DNA of 64,000 bases from Molanna angustata (lineage: Eukaryota > Arthropoda > Insecta > Trichoptera > Molannidae). Position 1 is the first letter of the stretch. Each line of letters starts with the position of its first letter. Position numbers and translations under genes: made by a program. Location of the stretch: assembly GCA_963576475.1 (NCBI GenBank), contig OY754977.1:16750033-16814032 (forward strand), written 5' to 3'. A model generated the notes under the pieces. It did no database searches. It was given only the letters and a program-made list of their open reading frames with translations, and was not told where the DNA came from. Shown in pieces: positions 9,987-20,060 of the stretch.

Positions 9987-10544
9987 TTAAATAACCGGTG
10001 CCACCAAGCCTAAGACATCAAACAGTCGAGCTACAAACGAAAGTATAGTGCGTTTAGTACACTTGTCATCGACCTGAGTAGTACTAAAAACGAAAATATC
10101 CTTACAAGGTTCCCAAGATAGACCGAGGACCTTTAAGTTACTGGGATTGCCCTCTGAGAAAGTTATAGGGGCGCGGTGCGAATCTGGAAGGCTATCAAGT
10201 AACTCAGTAGAATTACTTGCCCATTTGACTAAGTCAAATGCACCCAACTTAAATAAATTTATTAATTCTTGTGATAAGAGCATAGCAGTTTTTATATCAG
10301 AAGCGGAATATACGAAATCGTCCATGTAAAATTGAGACTCGACTACTTTGGCAGCAAGAGGAAACTGCTGTCCTTCATCATGAGCTAATTGTCGTAACGT
10401 ACGCATCGCAAGATATGGACTTGATTTAAGACCAAATGCAACGCGGTTGAACTGAAAAACCTTTATAGGTTCATTTTCGTTAAAGCGATATAAAATTCTT
10501 TCATATTTTCTATGTTCTGCTGTCACAGAAATTTGAAGATACAA
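9987..10544 (-). pseudogene. BEL/Pao reverse transcriptase, palm part
   Basis: This contains FNRVAFGLKSSPYLA and the catalytic YMDD in ESQFYMDDFVYSA. It ends at an in-frame TAA (9987-9989) within LGLVAPVI, after which the frame continues into RNase H. At its 5' end the text goes from the previous frame straight to YLQISV, and the expected ADIEKM-type motif A with the first catalytic Asp is not there. The RT would therefore be inactive even without the stops. Confidence 0.85.
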
Positions 10545-11485
10545 TATGCAATAGAAAAAACGCGAAAATTAAGTAACAACTTATAAAGATCAGCCTGTAA
10601 ATTGGGTCCGGTATACAATATATCGTTCAAAGATAATCCTGAATGCGTCTTGATGGTAGGATCCAGTACAACACGTAACTGGGTCGTATCCTTATTCTCG
10701 CGAATAATAGGGTGATGTGGTATATAATATCCTGTATCAGATGATTCAGAGGTAGGAACCTCTGATAAATAACCTTGATTTAGATATTCATTTATGACTT
10801 TATTATAATTCTCGCGGAGCGTGGGTACGGATTTAAATTTACGCTCTAAAGCAAGAAAGCGACGCTGAGCAATAGCATGAGAATTTCCCAATACATTAGG
10901 GTTTTTACAGAACGGAAGAGCAACAATGTAACGGCCCTGTTCATTTCGAGAAACTGTAGAAACATAATTATTTTCACAGGCTGTGTCTTCGGGACTTAGA
11001 AATTGTTTCTTAGGCAATTCTTCCAATTCCCAGAACCCACGCAAAGTCTTTTCTAAATCGGTGATAGCGCAAAAAGATATTGAATCTATATCACCATGAG
11101 CGATTTGTGAAATAGCGGAAATAGTTGCGTTTTGCGATGCGGTAAATTTATTTAATTTAGATGCGGTGTTTTTTGATGCGTTGGGTATATTACCCATTAT
11201 TATATATCCTAAAGTGGTTTCAATTAGCGGTGACAAATTTGGCACTTTAATTCTCCCTCCCATTAATAGGTATGGAAATAATTGTGCTCCAAGCACAACT
11301 TCTATATCGCCAGGCATATTCCAACTGTGATCAGCTAACGGAATTGTCCTTAATTGCAAATAGATTGCATGGTCAATATATTCAGTAGGCAAGGGGTCAG
11401 TAATGCGGTCTAAAACTAAACATTGAATATTATGTATATTCTCGATTAGAAACGCGTGATTTAATTTTAAATGACGTGTATCCAT
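10523..11485 (-). pseudogene. BEL/Pao pol, protease-RT linker and RT fingers
   Basis: This frame carries the pre-RT region (LGAQLFPYLLMGGRI, LGYIIMG, DLEKTLRGFWELEELP, ALPF) and the RT fingers (GYYIPHHPI, KDTTQLRVVLDPT, LSLNDILYTGPNLQADL, LLNFRVF). All are typical of BEL/Pao pol. It ends in FSIAYCIFKFL, where a small deletion of about a dozen bases has shifted the frame. The first residues (to about 11431) overlap the protease frame, and the real junction is a one-base shift near 11431-11445. The nominal Met is not a true start, since BEL/Pao pol is made as part of a gag-pol polyprotein. Confidence 0.85.
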
Positions 11486-11876
11486 GTATTGGTCTACAGC
11501 TTGTACCTATTCCCTTAATAATTGAATTATTTAATGAAATTATTTTGAAATTTAATTTTTTACAACAAGCGAGAGTAATCAGATTATTTTGAGATGCATT
11601 ATCTATTAAACATCTGACAACTTGTTTATTATGTTCATTGACGTAGGCGTATACTTGAGCCGTAGGTAAAATTACCCTTGAATGAGGCAATTTACTACTA
11701 TGAGAACACAAAGACGTCGAAATATTTTGTGATGTGGATGTACTAGGTATTGGAATATCATTACAACTATCATTTTTTGTAATCAAATTATTATCATCGA
11801 AATGCAACATATGTAGTATGATGTCGTTTTCCACAAATTTTACAAAATTGCTTTGACTGACATGCTTTACTTTCAT
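11430..11876 (-). pseudogene. BEL/Pao protease region
   Basis: The frame contains LPTAQVYAYVNEHNKQVVRC followed by LIDNASQNNLIT. This is the retropepsin-like active site region of BEL/Pao elements, with the catalytic Asp in LIDNASQ and DNA(S) in place of the usual D(S/T)G. It is in a different frame from gag, the switch lying near 11800-11830 after the last zinc knuckle. It leaves the pol frame by another single-base shift near 11431-11445. The region is continuous with pol in intact relatives, so both shifts are probably mutations. Confidence 0.78.
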
Positions 11877-13029
11877 GAATACAGCTTAAGCAGTTAGAAC
11901 ATCCATTTATTAATTTTACCGAATTAAACCGGTTTTTAGGTGTAAGCTCCTTAAACTTGTTACATTGATAAAAATGCGAATGCGTGAATTTACACAATGA
12001 ACATTTTTTATTTGAAGCATTGACGTTAGTCATAAAAGATTTAGAAATCTTTTGTGATTTATTTTTGTAAGAATGCGATTTATTTGTATTATAAAAATTA
12101 TTATTATTATTATGAGATGTGCGTTCCAAAATTTTAACTTTTCCCTTTACGAATTCCATCAATTCAGTCATTGAGGGAATTTCCTTATCCCTAACAGACA
12201 TCTCGAATTCATTTACAGTTTGTGCATCTAACTTGCGAATAGCACAACAAAAAAATAAAAAATCTGTTAAGTCGTCTATATCTAATTGCTTTAAGGCAGC
12301 AACAGACGCGGAAAATCTTTCACTAAAACTATTCAAACTGGTTGCGGTGTGTGTAGCTGACTTAATGTCAAAAATATTGTTTACATATTGAGTGCCCAGA
12401 TTTCGTTTATCTTGAAACCTTTTGACTAAACTATCCCATACGCTGGAATAATTATCACCTGTAGGTATAATTCCCGAAAAAACATTTAAAGCGGAATGCG
12501 AGAGTTTCCCAATCAAATATTGCATACGTTGAGAATCATTAAGCGATTGATTTAAATGAATATTGGTTTTAAAAGACTCATAAAATATAGACCAGTTTTC
12601 CAATTTCCCATCAAAGAAAGGAATATCTATAGCAGGCAATTTAATAAATTTTTTACCATTATCGTTTGCCGATATATGAGTTTCTGACACATTTGGCGAA
12701 TTTACTTCATACATTTTTTTTGTATTCTGAATAGCGGCATATATCTCATCATATGTATTAAGAATATCAAAATTAGGTGAAAATGAAGGATTTATTTCCA
12801 TTTGGATGTCATTTAAATTTTTTACAATATCTATGAATCGGGTTCTAATTTCTTCTAATAACGATGCGTTCGATAAAAATGTTTTAATGGCCGTGTTGTT
12901 TTTTAAATTTTGTATGCTGTCAAAAATATTTTGTGTGCGAGAGAAGTATGAAAATTTCTCAGCTTCGAGTAGTTTAATTTGTTTTTCTTTAGATGACACT
13001 GATGATGTTGATGATTTACTTGTAGCCAT
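11794..13029 (-). CDS. gag: BEL/Pao Gag
   Basis: This 411-residue frame starts with a Ser/Lys-rich N terminus. It carries the DUF1759-type Gag core around residues 130-260, with KLPAIDIPFFDGKLENW and LIGKLSHSALNVFSG. Three Cys/His clusters close it: CSLCKFTHSHFYQC, CSNCLSCIHESKAC and CKICGKRHHTT, from about residue 342 to the end. These match the zinc knuckles that sit before the protease in BEL/Pao polyproteins. The open frame is intact but ends 15-20 residues past the switch to the protease frame, so only Gag could be made. Gag would form the particle that packages element RNA. The start is the first Met, 753 bp inside the 5' LTR. Confidence 0.88.
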   Translation of the reverse strand: MATSKSSTSSVSSKEKQIKLLEAEKFSYFSRTQNIFDSIQNLKNNTAIKTFLSNASLLEEIRTRFIDIVKNLNDIQMEINPSFSPNFDILNTYDEIYAAIQNTKKMYEVNSPNVSETHISANDNGKKFIKLPAIDIPFFDGKLENWSIFYESFKTNIHLNQSLNDSQRMQYLIGKLSHSALNVFSGIIPTGDNYSSVWDSLVKRFQDKRNLGTQYVNNIFDIKSATHTATSLNSFSERFSASVAALKQLDIDDLTDFLFFCCAIRKLDAQTVNEFEMSVRDKEIPSMTELMEFVKGKVKILERTSHNNNNNFYNTNKSHSYKNKSQKISKSFMTNVNASNKKCSLCKFTHSHFYQCNKFKELTPKNRFNSVKLINGCSNCLSCIHESKACQSKQFCKICGKRHHTTYVAFR

Positions 13030-13781
13030 TATTTTAAAATAAAGCGAGCGATGAAATTAAATATAAAATATATATCAAACACAGATAAAGAAAACCAAAC
13101 TTAAATAAGCAATGCGATGAGCTGCTAAGTAGTAAACAATTAGGTATAAATATATATTGAGAAAATGCGTAAAAATAAATATAATATATATACCTAAATA
13201 ACAATGCGTAGGTACCTATATGTGATACTTAAATATGTAAGCGTTGAAGTGTAATCAAAAGCGAAATATAAAATCAAACGAATAAATGAGAATGTTTACG
13301 ATATTATTTTGTGTAGTATATTCGGGTGCGCTGCAGTTATATGTATACCTATATGTAGGTATATGCACTATCAAACATAAAATACGTACTGTCGCGGGCA
13401 TAAAATAAACTAGTCACTATACAATGTTACAAAATTAGCGGTTAGCGGATAATTCGAATATAAAAATATTATTTTTTATAAAACGAATGCGAGTATTAAA
13501 CAACACCAAAGAAATTATATGTATATATATATATATATACGTACAATGATCGAACGCAGCGATCGATGGTTTTTTGGCGGTAAATATAATATACCACAAA
13601 ACTTTTTTTCCATTCAATGTACTGTGGGTATAAAACAATATTAGCGTGTAGGCGAATATGTACTCTATAGCAACATGCACTTGGGTATAATTTTAATGAT
13701 ACTAAATATATTACAATTTACAAATACTCTACAAATCAAATATATTATAACTTCATATCCGGCTCGTATGGGCCAAAACTA
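13030..13781 (-). promoter_or_regulatory. BEL/Pao leader with candidate primer-binding site
   Basis: This is the region between the 5' LTR and gag. On the minus strand, six bases after the LTR comes TGGCCCATACGAGCC, a candidate tRNA primer-binding site because it begins TGG. I cannot name the tRNA. The rest is AT-rich, with an AT microsatellite at about 13519-13539 and no gene. Confidence 0.5.
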
Positions 13782-14241
13782 TGTTGATGCGAGAGCGGCG
13801 CTGGTTCGGTTTTAAATTTTTCTATTTGTAGAGGGTAGAGAATGCGAGGTGGTATGAATGATTATTACTGCATTTAACAATCTGAACACCTCCAGTGGCA
13901 CCAAAACAAAATAATGCACCTACCTTTAGACCAGGGGGCTGGAAGGGCGTTCTCTGCAGTGTGGGCAGCTGAAGATGTCACAATTGGTCCAAAATTATAG
14001 CGGCGAGATGATTGCGAAAACTTAGATGCGTGATCGAATTGATAACTGAAAATTCTTCTTTTCACAGTGCGAGCGGGCGAACACACGTTGCGGATTGTCA
14101 TCAAATTGACAACTGACTGCCGCGATAAACCTCCGGCCATCCTATTGGCCGAGTCGGTGCATTACTTATTCGAATGACACACAGAGGCCCTCAAATAAGT
14201 CAAATGCAGTGATATACAAATTAAATTTTGTGGCGCGAACA
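13782..14241 (-). repeat. 5' LTR of BEL/Pao element
   Basis: This is the 460-bp LTR paired with 7838-8297 and is upstream with respect to the minus-strand genes. It is flanked outside by AATAC, which matches the other side. Confidence 0.92.
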
Positions 14242-14321
14242 AATACTAAAACATAATTTAATTTTTTTAAGTACATATACATCTTCCTACATTCCCTAAA
14301 TTAAGCATAAATGCTTGTGTT

Positions 14322-14410
14322 ATATGTGAACGAAATCGGTCGAGGCAGGATTCGATCTAGCGACCACTGGATTACTTGTCCAGCGCGCTACCCGCTCTGT
14401 CATCGACCCA
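14322..14410 (-). repeat. SINE S2, tRNA-Thr-like head
   Basis: On the minus strand this reads GATGACAGAGCGGGTAGCGC then GCTGGACAAGTAATCCAG and GATCGAATCCTGCC, i.e. A-box-like and B-box-like elements around an anticodon-type stem. It ends with CGATTTCGTTCAC, shared with 16785-16872 and 28292-28376. The shared non-tRNA tail makes it a SINE rather than a tRNA gene. Confidence 0.6.
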
Positions 14411-14439
14411 TCTGTATTTATATCTGCCATGGACCCATC

Positions 14440-14600
14440 ATTTATTTATTTATTTATTTACCTTTAATCACACCATATTCATAATGACAACAATACGTAG
14501 ATTACTGCTGCCCAACTAGGAAATCCTGTTCTAGGGCTAGCAGTTTACAATTTTTACTGACAATTGTATGCAATTATGAACCTTCTCGGGCAATAAACAG
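14440..14600 (-). repeat. LINE 3' tail with (TAAA)n end
   Basis: A TTTATTTATTTATTTATT stretch (a TAAA tail on the minus strand) is followed by sequence with CTGTTCTAGGGCTAGCAGTTT. Similar CTGGGCTAG...GG blocks occur at 46743-46840. No coding part remains. Confidence 0.45.
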
Positions 14601-14619
14601 GTAATATATCAAGTATTAT

Positions 14620-14755
14620 TAATTTAACACGCGCCCAATAACAAGTTGCCACATTCTGGAGAGTTACTATATTAATCGTCTCACAGATCCATACTGACAA
14701 CACAATTAAAAACTGTGCCTCAGATACCTAACCGACTGAGCCACGAAGGCCGACA
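14620..14755 (-). repeat. SINE S1, internally deleted copy
   Basis: This shares AATTTAACACGC-CCCAATAACAAGTT, CACATTCTGGAGA and CGTCTCACAGATCCA with 54451-54580, 60785-60973 and 46540-46660. On the minus strand the 5' end reads GTCGGCCTTCGTGGCTCAGT, an A-box-like tRNA start, but the B box region is deleted. Confidence 0.75.
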
Positions 14756-14789
14756 ATCGGCCGCATTGTCTTAAATCAAAGACAGGCAG

Positions 14790-15060
14790 TCTCAATAGAT
14801 GACGTTCAAAAAAGTTTCATCATCATTTCATAGATGGCGATGGTGTGTCCATTTTATTTTTAAACGAACAGATTTTCGTGATTTATTAAGGAAGAAATTT
14901 TAAAAAATTGGATTGAAAGGGACTCAATAATTGGACGCAAAATAGGGGAATGTTGAGTAAGTGCATAAAGTGACCTATAACAGCCGATGACAGGTCGTAA
15001 ACCCGACAGGGAACAAAGTCCAATGTTTTCGTATATACAACTATAAAAAATATTCGAATA
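14790..15060 (-). repeat. Family F repeat, diverged inverted copy
   Basis: This contains CTCAATAGATGACGTT, CAGCCGATGACAGGTCGTAA and CGACAGGGAACAAAGTCCAA, all in the orientation opposite to copy 1. The ends are diffuse. Confidence 0.65.
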
Positions 15061-15654
15061 CGTTTTTAGTTCCCCTTTTTAATTTAAGAAACAAACTTGT
15101 ATCATGGGAAGAAATATATATCAAAAATAATAATGTTGAATTTTTTAAGGTTGATCCACAGACATTTAAGAAGTGCCTACGTTCAATAAGAATTTAGAAT
15201 TGATATGGTTCAGGAAACCTCATAGGTATTCCATGAAATATCTTTTTGAAGTAGAGAAATCGGACTGGAGGTAAATTGCAAGGAAGTTTAAAAGAATTAA
15301 CTCACCGCTCCGCTTTGGGAAAGGTGAACCGAGAAAATGCAGGTAGAAATAGGAGCAGAAGGGAGTCGGTACAGGTACATAATATAGAACAAGTTCACAT
15401 ACATTCAAGAGAAAAAAGTGACCTAGATATGTGAGAAAGGTATACTTTAAGTCAAACAACGAAAAATCATTACAAAGTATGCACAAAATAATTGAATTAG
15501 ATGTATGGCAACTTAAAATGATAGCAAATATCAAATCATAATGTTATTTACCAATCATTATGAATAAAATCAATTTAATATTATGATAGGCAGCAAAAAA
15601 GCTCATTTATTTATTTATTTACCTTTTGAATCCTTACAATTATTTATAAAACAA
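15061..15654. other. Unassigned; includes a short (TTTA)n tract
   Basis: No gene is visible. TTTATTTATTTATTTACC at 15606-15625 resembles the tail of a minus-strand LINE whose body is not recognisable. Confidence 0.45.
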
Positions 15655-15765
15655 TAGATATGTCTCGAAACAATAGATATTCGAGACATATTTAATATTA
15701 ATGTGACAAAATATTGAATATGTCTCGAATGTTATAATATTAAGTATGCCTCGAATTAAACACGT
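15655..15765. repeat. Clustered ATATGTCTCGAA motif with hairpin
   Basis: GATATGTCTCGAA is followed within 20 bases by its inverse TTCGAGACATAT, then ATATGTCTCGAATG and TATGCCTCGAATT. Related GTGCCTCGAAT-AACACGT copies continue to about 15885. The function is unknown. Confidence 0.6.
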
Positions 15766-16312
15766 ATTAGCAGGAACAGTTTGTGTTGCTAAACCGTGTG
15801 CATTTGGAGGACACGTGCCTCGAATACAACACGTGTTTTTTAAGTTCATTAACGTATCAAACCAGTGCCTAATTCGAGGCAGTACTTGCCTCCTAATCAA
15901 CACGGAAACGTTAATACGCGGTCAGACCACCGATCAAACGTTCGTTTATGAATAGTAATGGAAGGGTTGAGTTTACCACTTTTTGTTTATGTTGCGGTGC
16001 ATTTTTAATGTTACGAATATTTTGAAATATACTGTTTTATATTTTTTGTCTATTTTAATATTGAATTGATTTTTTTTTTCAGTAAAAATATCGTCCGACA
16101 GTGATCTTAAATAACCAAAACGAATTTGATTACAAGTTTGTCTAATGATTTCAAGCAATATCGCGGGCCAAATTGAAAACAAATATTATTTCAACATGAC
16201 ATTGATAAAAATGAATATTGATTTTTTATTAAAAAAAATAATGAATATGTTATTGTAACAAGTAGGTACTTATATATGTATTAAGTAGATTAATTCCTAA
16301 AATAAAGCATGT
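15766..16312. other. Unassigned sequence
   Basis: There is a short open frame at 15746-15955 on the plus strand, but it is built from the repeated CCTCGAAT-ACACGT motif and shows no known domain. The rest is AT-rich with no gene visible. Confidence 0.4.
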
Positions 16313-16314
16313 AC

Positions 16315-16760
16315 TATCTTCTTCTTTTGTTTCAATCTTGAAGATTGGTTGGCAGCATTAAATTGATGCATCTCCTCCTCCACTCCGCTCGGTCTTCAGC
16401 GACTCTTTTCATCTCCGTGTAAGAGGTACACTGCATGTCACGGCACACCTGTTCTAAATACTCTCGGCGGGGACGCCGTCTGCCAGTTGTACCCTCAACC
16501 ATTCCCTCCAAGATGATATGAAGGAGATCCTCGTGTCGCAACACATGGCCTATCCAATTTGCACGCCTTTTCGATATGGTGTTTGACAGGTGCCTGGCTT
16601 CCTCAATTCTGCTGAGAACCTCATCATTTGTTATATGGTGTCTCCAAGATATGCCAAGCATTCGGCGATAGGTCCTTATATAGATTCTTTTTCGTTCTCT
16701 TTCACCTATGCACCATGTCTCACAGCCATATAGCAAAATACTCCATACAAATGTCTTCAC
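16315..16760 (-). pseudogene. RTE-like LINE, C-terminal fragment
   Basis: The 142-residue minus-strand frame contains LLYGCETWCI, RRMLGISWRHHITNDEVLSR, ANWIGHVLRHEDLLH and GRRRPRREYLEQV. This is the familiar C-terminal region downstream of the reverse transcriptase in RTE-type and related non-LTR elements. It has no internal stop. The 3' end runs into GAAGAAG repeats (16315-16330 on the plus strand), a common RTE-type tail. The RT catalytic part is missing, so this is a 5'-truncated insertion. A related, more broken copy lies at 42900-43240 on the plus strand. Confidence 0.8.
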
Positions 16761-16784
16761 TAGATCCTTTCGGAGCTAGGAACT

Positions 16785-16872
16785 ATAGGTGAACAAAATC
16801 AGTTGAGGCGAAATTCGAACCCGCGTCCTCTGGATTACTAATCCAGCGCGCTAGCTGCTCTGCCACTGACAA
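16785..16872 (-). repeat. SINE S2 with near-complete tRNA-Thr-like fold
   Basis: On the minus strand GTCAGTGGCAGAGCAGCTAG gives an A box and GGGTTCGAATTT a B box. CTGGATTAGTAATCCAG forms a five-pair anticodon stem with loop TTAGTAA (anticodon AGT, Thr). The acceptor halves GTCAGTG and CAACTGAT also nearly pair. The following ATTTTGTTCACC tail is shared with the other S2 copies, which argues for a SINE over a working tRNA gene. The T stem is weak. Confidence 0.6.
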
Positions 16873-17361
16873 ATTATAAAAGGCCCACTTAAAGGAATAA
16901 AGGATTATCACCATTTTTGTAATTTTTGATACTATTTGAATTACGCAAAAAATTAAACACTCTCTTTTTATATTATTGCAATGACAGCACCGCTTTATCC
17001 ATTACAATCCATTGTAGACCATTATAAATCTATTGAAAATCCATTGTTGTTTTATTAAATAACAACTGTCAAATATTGGCAATTTAACGGACAGTTTAAA
17101 TATTTTTATAATACCGCCGATAGTAATATTAACTTAGGAACATCATAATCGTTAACATACGACGAATATTTGTTCTATCGTTTATAAGACCGGCCCCAAG
17201 TAGATAACATAATGGCGAACCGTAAAGATAAATTGAATGTAACGGTTGTTTTTACAATAATCGAAGAATCGAATGTTATTCACAAAAAATACATAGATGA
17301 CTTTTCGAGAGTGAAAGTACAGAAGTTTATATATGTATGTAGCTCTTTAGTGTTAACACTA
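16873..17361. other. Unassigned sequence
   Basis: AT-rich, with no gene and no recognised repeat. Confidence 0.45.
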
Positions 17362-18396
17362 TTATAAAACGAGTTGGTTTTAGCCAACATTCCTACCCCT
17401 TCATCTCCAATCAAAATCATTTTTTATTATTTATTTTCATTGTATGCTTTTATTTTGATAAGCTCTTCAACTTTTTTGTCTTATGTTTTTTTCTGTTTTC
17501 TCGTCTACCTATTTTATTCTGTTGTTGATTACATTTTTTAATTTGTGGATAGTAGTTTTGGCGCATGTTTTTTTTACTGTTTTGTATATTTTTCTTTTTT
17601 GGTCGCTGTTTCTGTCCTAAATAAATAAATTAACATTTGACTCTCCACACTATAGTAAGTTTTAATTTTTTCTTTTTGAAAGGTTAACAATCTCTAAGTG
17701 CATTTTTATGAAGTACATTTCTATTAGATTACATTTCTGGAGTACATTTCTATTAAAAAAATGTAAGATTCCCAGAGGACTAAAGTTTTCACGAAACTCA
17801 TAGTATGCACTTTCTACATGATACCTGTTGATAAATTTTAAGTAAAATTGCATTACTAGCAAGATGAGCATGTATGAGACAGTGTATAAATGTTGATGAG
17901 GCGATGTATGTGTCAAGATAGAAGAATGCAGTGTTCGGTTCTCACTGTCTATCCCTCGAGGAAGATAGAAGTGGAGAGTAAAAAATACAATTTTCTATAG
18001 AGACACACACAATATCAATATGAAGTTGACCACTCAATTTTCCCATACAGAAGCTGTTTTACTAATGTTATATAATTTTTTCTTACAAATAATAAATCAT
18101 AGAGAAGATGAAATCACACAGAAGAAATTAAAGGATATCTATGGAAAACTAATCAGCTCTAAGTTTATGGACTTTACATATATGATATCAATATAAAGTC
18201 AATCGAACTTATAGTTTGGGCTGCAGAGAGGACATATAAAGGGTAATCCGTAAGCCTTACGACGTACGCTATACATACAAACAAATCACGACGAAACTCA
18301 TAGTGTGCACTCTCTATATGATACCCGCTGAGAAATCGATTTAAAAAAATACGCTTAAAAATTGCGAAATCATGACTCTCCACTATTCCATAGTGT
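17362..18396 (+). repeat. Family W, long composite copy
   Basis: The stretch starts with AAAACGAGTTGGTTTTAGCC and ends with ACTCTCCACTATTCCATAG plus TGTGGAGAGTAAAAA, the W subtype seen also at 28461-29187. CTCTCCACACTATAG (17641) and GTGGAGAGTAAAAA (17970) occur internally, which suggests that two or more W units are fused. A CATA-tailed LINE fragment lies inside (17868-17940). Confidence 0.6.
17868..17940 (+). pseudogene. CATA-tailed LINE, tiny C-terminal fragment
   Basis: GTATGAGACAGTG, AATGTTGATGAGGCGATG and TTCGGTTCTCACTGTCTA match the end of the LINE ORF at 53580-53670 with changes. Nothing else of the element is present. Confidence 0.6.
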
Positions 18397-18611
18397 GGAG
18401 AGTAAAAAACAATTGCCTACATATCAAGCGAGCCTAGTGAATTTTCTGAATGATTTTTTTAATCACCATGTAGCTAAGTGGTTGCCGAAGATAAAGTCCT
18501 CTTCCCATACGCTGATTCTCTCACATTAAATTGAGAAATCTTCTCAAATATCGAATTGTTATATCTATGGTACCTACATTATAACAAAAAAATAATATAT
18601 TTTATTACTTT

Positions 18612-18924
18612 GTATAAACCACGTTATTGAGATTGGTTTCGATGGAAGTTGCGATCGATTTAGGAACTAACTGTTCTCTCTCAGGCCTGTATGTTTATTG
18701 AAATGTAAGTAAATTTAATTTACAGTGCGCTTTAAAAAAATCCTTTTAAGCCCTATCAATAAAAGTCACTCCACACAAGTCTCGCCCCTGATGACCTTCC
18801 ACCAGCCTCAAATTCCATATTCTTCTTTTAAACACATCCAGTGTTAGTTGAAAATCTGCCTGAAGAGGGAACGGTTATTTCCGAAACCGATCCCAATTTC
18901 AATTTCAATAACGTGGTTTATGCA
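18612..18924. mobile_element. MITE-like element with TIRs of about 30 bp
   Basis: GTATAAACCACGTTATTGAG with ATTGGTTTCG at the left is mirrored at the right by CGAAACCGATCCCAATTTC and TAACGTGGTTTATGCA. The interior is non-coding. I cannot fix the target duplication. Confidence 0.75.
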
Positions 18925-19748
18925 AATTTACATATAAAATATATTTTATAAAAAAGTTGAGTAATCAACTACTGTTTCCTAAGGTGAACCACCATGTTAA
19001 TTGTATTTGAGTTTTTTTGGTGTAGGTAAATAAAAAAAAAACATTTTTCTCTCGAAATGTAAAATGAGGAGGACTGTTTCGAGATAAAATGATTCAATTA
19101 AACATATATAATTCAAAAATTTATCGAGTGAAATAAATTTGTTTTATTCATTATCCGATACCTTTCGAAATAGGTACGTTGATGAATATGCAAAGATAAT
19201 AATACCACTTTTATTCCCTTTGCATATTTAAATTCTTTTTCATGTCTTTGATGCCATAAAAATAAATGTTTCGTATAAATAATATATTATCATATATGTA
19301 CAAACAATGGGTCGGTACTTTCTTATCCGGTAGAATTTACATAAAAAACCTATAAAAAAGTTTTACATTCCAATAGTATTATTTTTTTAGTGATTGTTTA
19401 ATGTTGAAACTTTGCATTATAAAAAAATTAACACTGATCATATAATCTAAGGACTTGTTCATATTTGCAAAGCCAGTCTTATCTATTTTTGTGTTTAACG
19501 TCAGTTTTAGTCTGAAAACACTTAAATTGTATATATGTATACTCATCTGTCATATTATGGCCAATAGATAAGGCCCCTTCTGAGACATTGGTTATAGTAA
19601 ATTGTTAATAAAAAAGATGACTCGTGTATTTATAAAGATAAATGGACCAGGTCAAAGAGATGTAGAGTTGTTAGAAATATCAGTAGTTTGCAAGAAAAAT
19701 AATAAATCTAATTGTGAATAATTTACTTTGTAGATATTTCATTTCACT
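18925..19748. other. Unassigned sequence
   Basis: AT-rich with no gene or family recognised. Confidence 0.4.
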
Positions 19749-19947
19749 TTAAATTAAAAATTAAAACAGTATGTTTTAGATTCTACGATTATTGTTTATT
19801 GGTCAATAGCTATTTCACTTTGTAAGGGCGTCTTTAAGACTTATCTTAATAATCTTGAAGATGCCCTAACAAGGCGAAATAGTTATCGATCAATAAACAA
19901 CAAACGTAGAATCAAAAACATATGTACTGTTTTAATTTAAAAAAATA
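19749..19947. mobile_element. Palindromic MITE-like element
   Basis: The left half carries TAAAACAGTATGTTTTAGAT, ATTGTTTATTGGTCAATAGC and GTAAGGGCGTCTT. The right half carries their inverses with a short central spacer (about 19838-19854). The whole could fold into one long hairpin. A diverged half copy lies at 27243-27370. Confidence 0.75.
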
Positions 19948-19974
19948 TAATATTAAAGTTGGAAATGGACACTT

Positions 19975-20060
19975 AACACTGAACGACGTAATTCATACCG
20001 TCACAAAACAATGATATAAAAAAGTGGAAGGACAATTCTAAGCCGGTACCTTACGGGCCA
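19975..20060 (+). repeat. Family M, short fragment
   Basis: AATTCATACCGTCAC and GGACAATTCTAAGCCGGTA match the two ends of the family M copy at 61045-61380, with the middle missing. Confidence 0.6.

Larger units (their letters stand above)
7838..14241 (-). mobile_element. BEL/Pao LTR retrotransposon, recent but defective
   Basis: Two 460-bp LTRs (7838-8297 and 13782-14241) bound a 6.4-kb element. Both start TGTTGATGCG and end GCGCGAACA on the plus strand. The 5-bp sequence AATAC flanks both sides (7833-7837 and 14242-14246). I see only two substitutions between the LTRs, which implies a young insertion. Genes run on the minus strand in the order gag, protease, reverse transcriptase, RNase H, integrase remnant, the BEL/Pao order. 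The element cannot encode a full pol. Confidence 0.93.

Noticed and set aside
12119..12391. Plus-strand frame of 90 codons inside gag
   Set aside because: It is antisense to the well-supported Gag frame and has no independent evidence.
15746..15955. Small protein gene of 69 codons on the plus strand
   Set aside because: The frame is built on three imperfect repeats of one short motif and has no recognisable domain or context.
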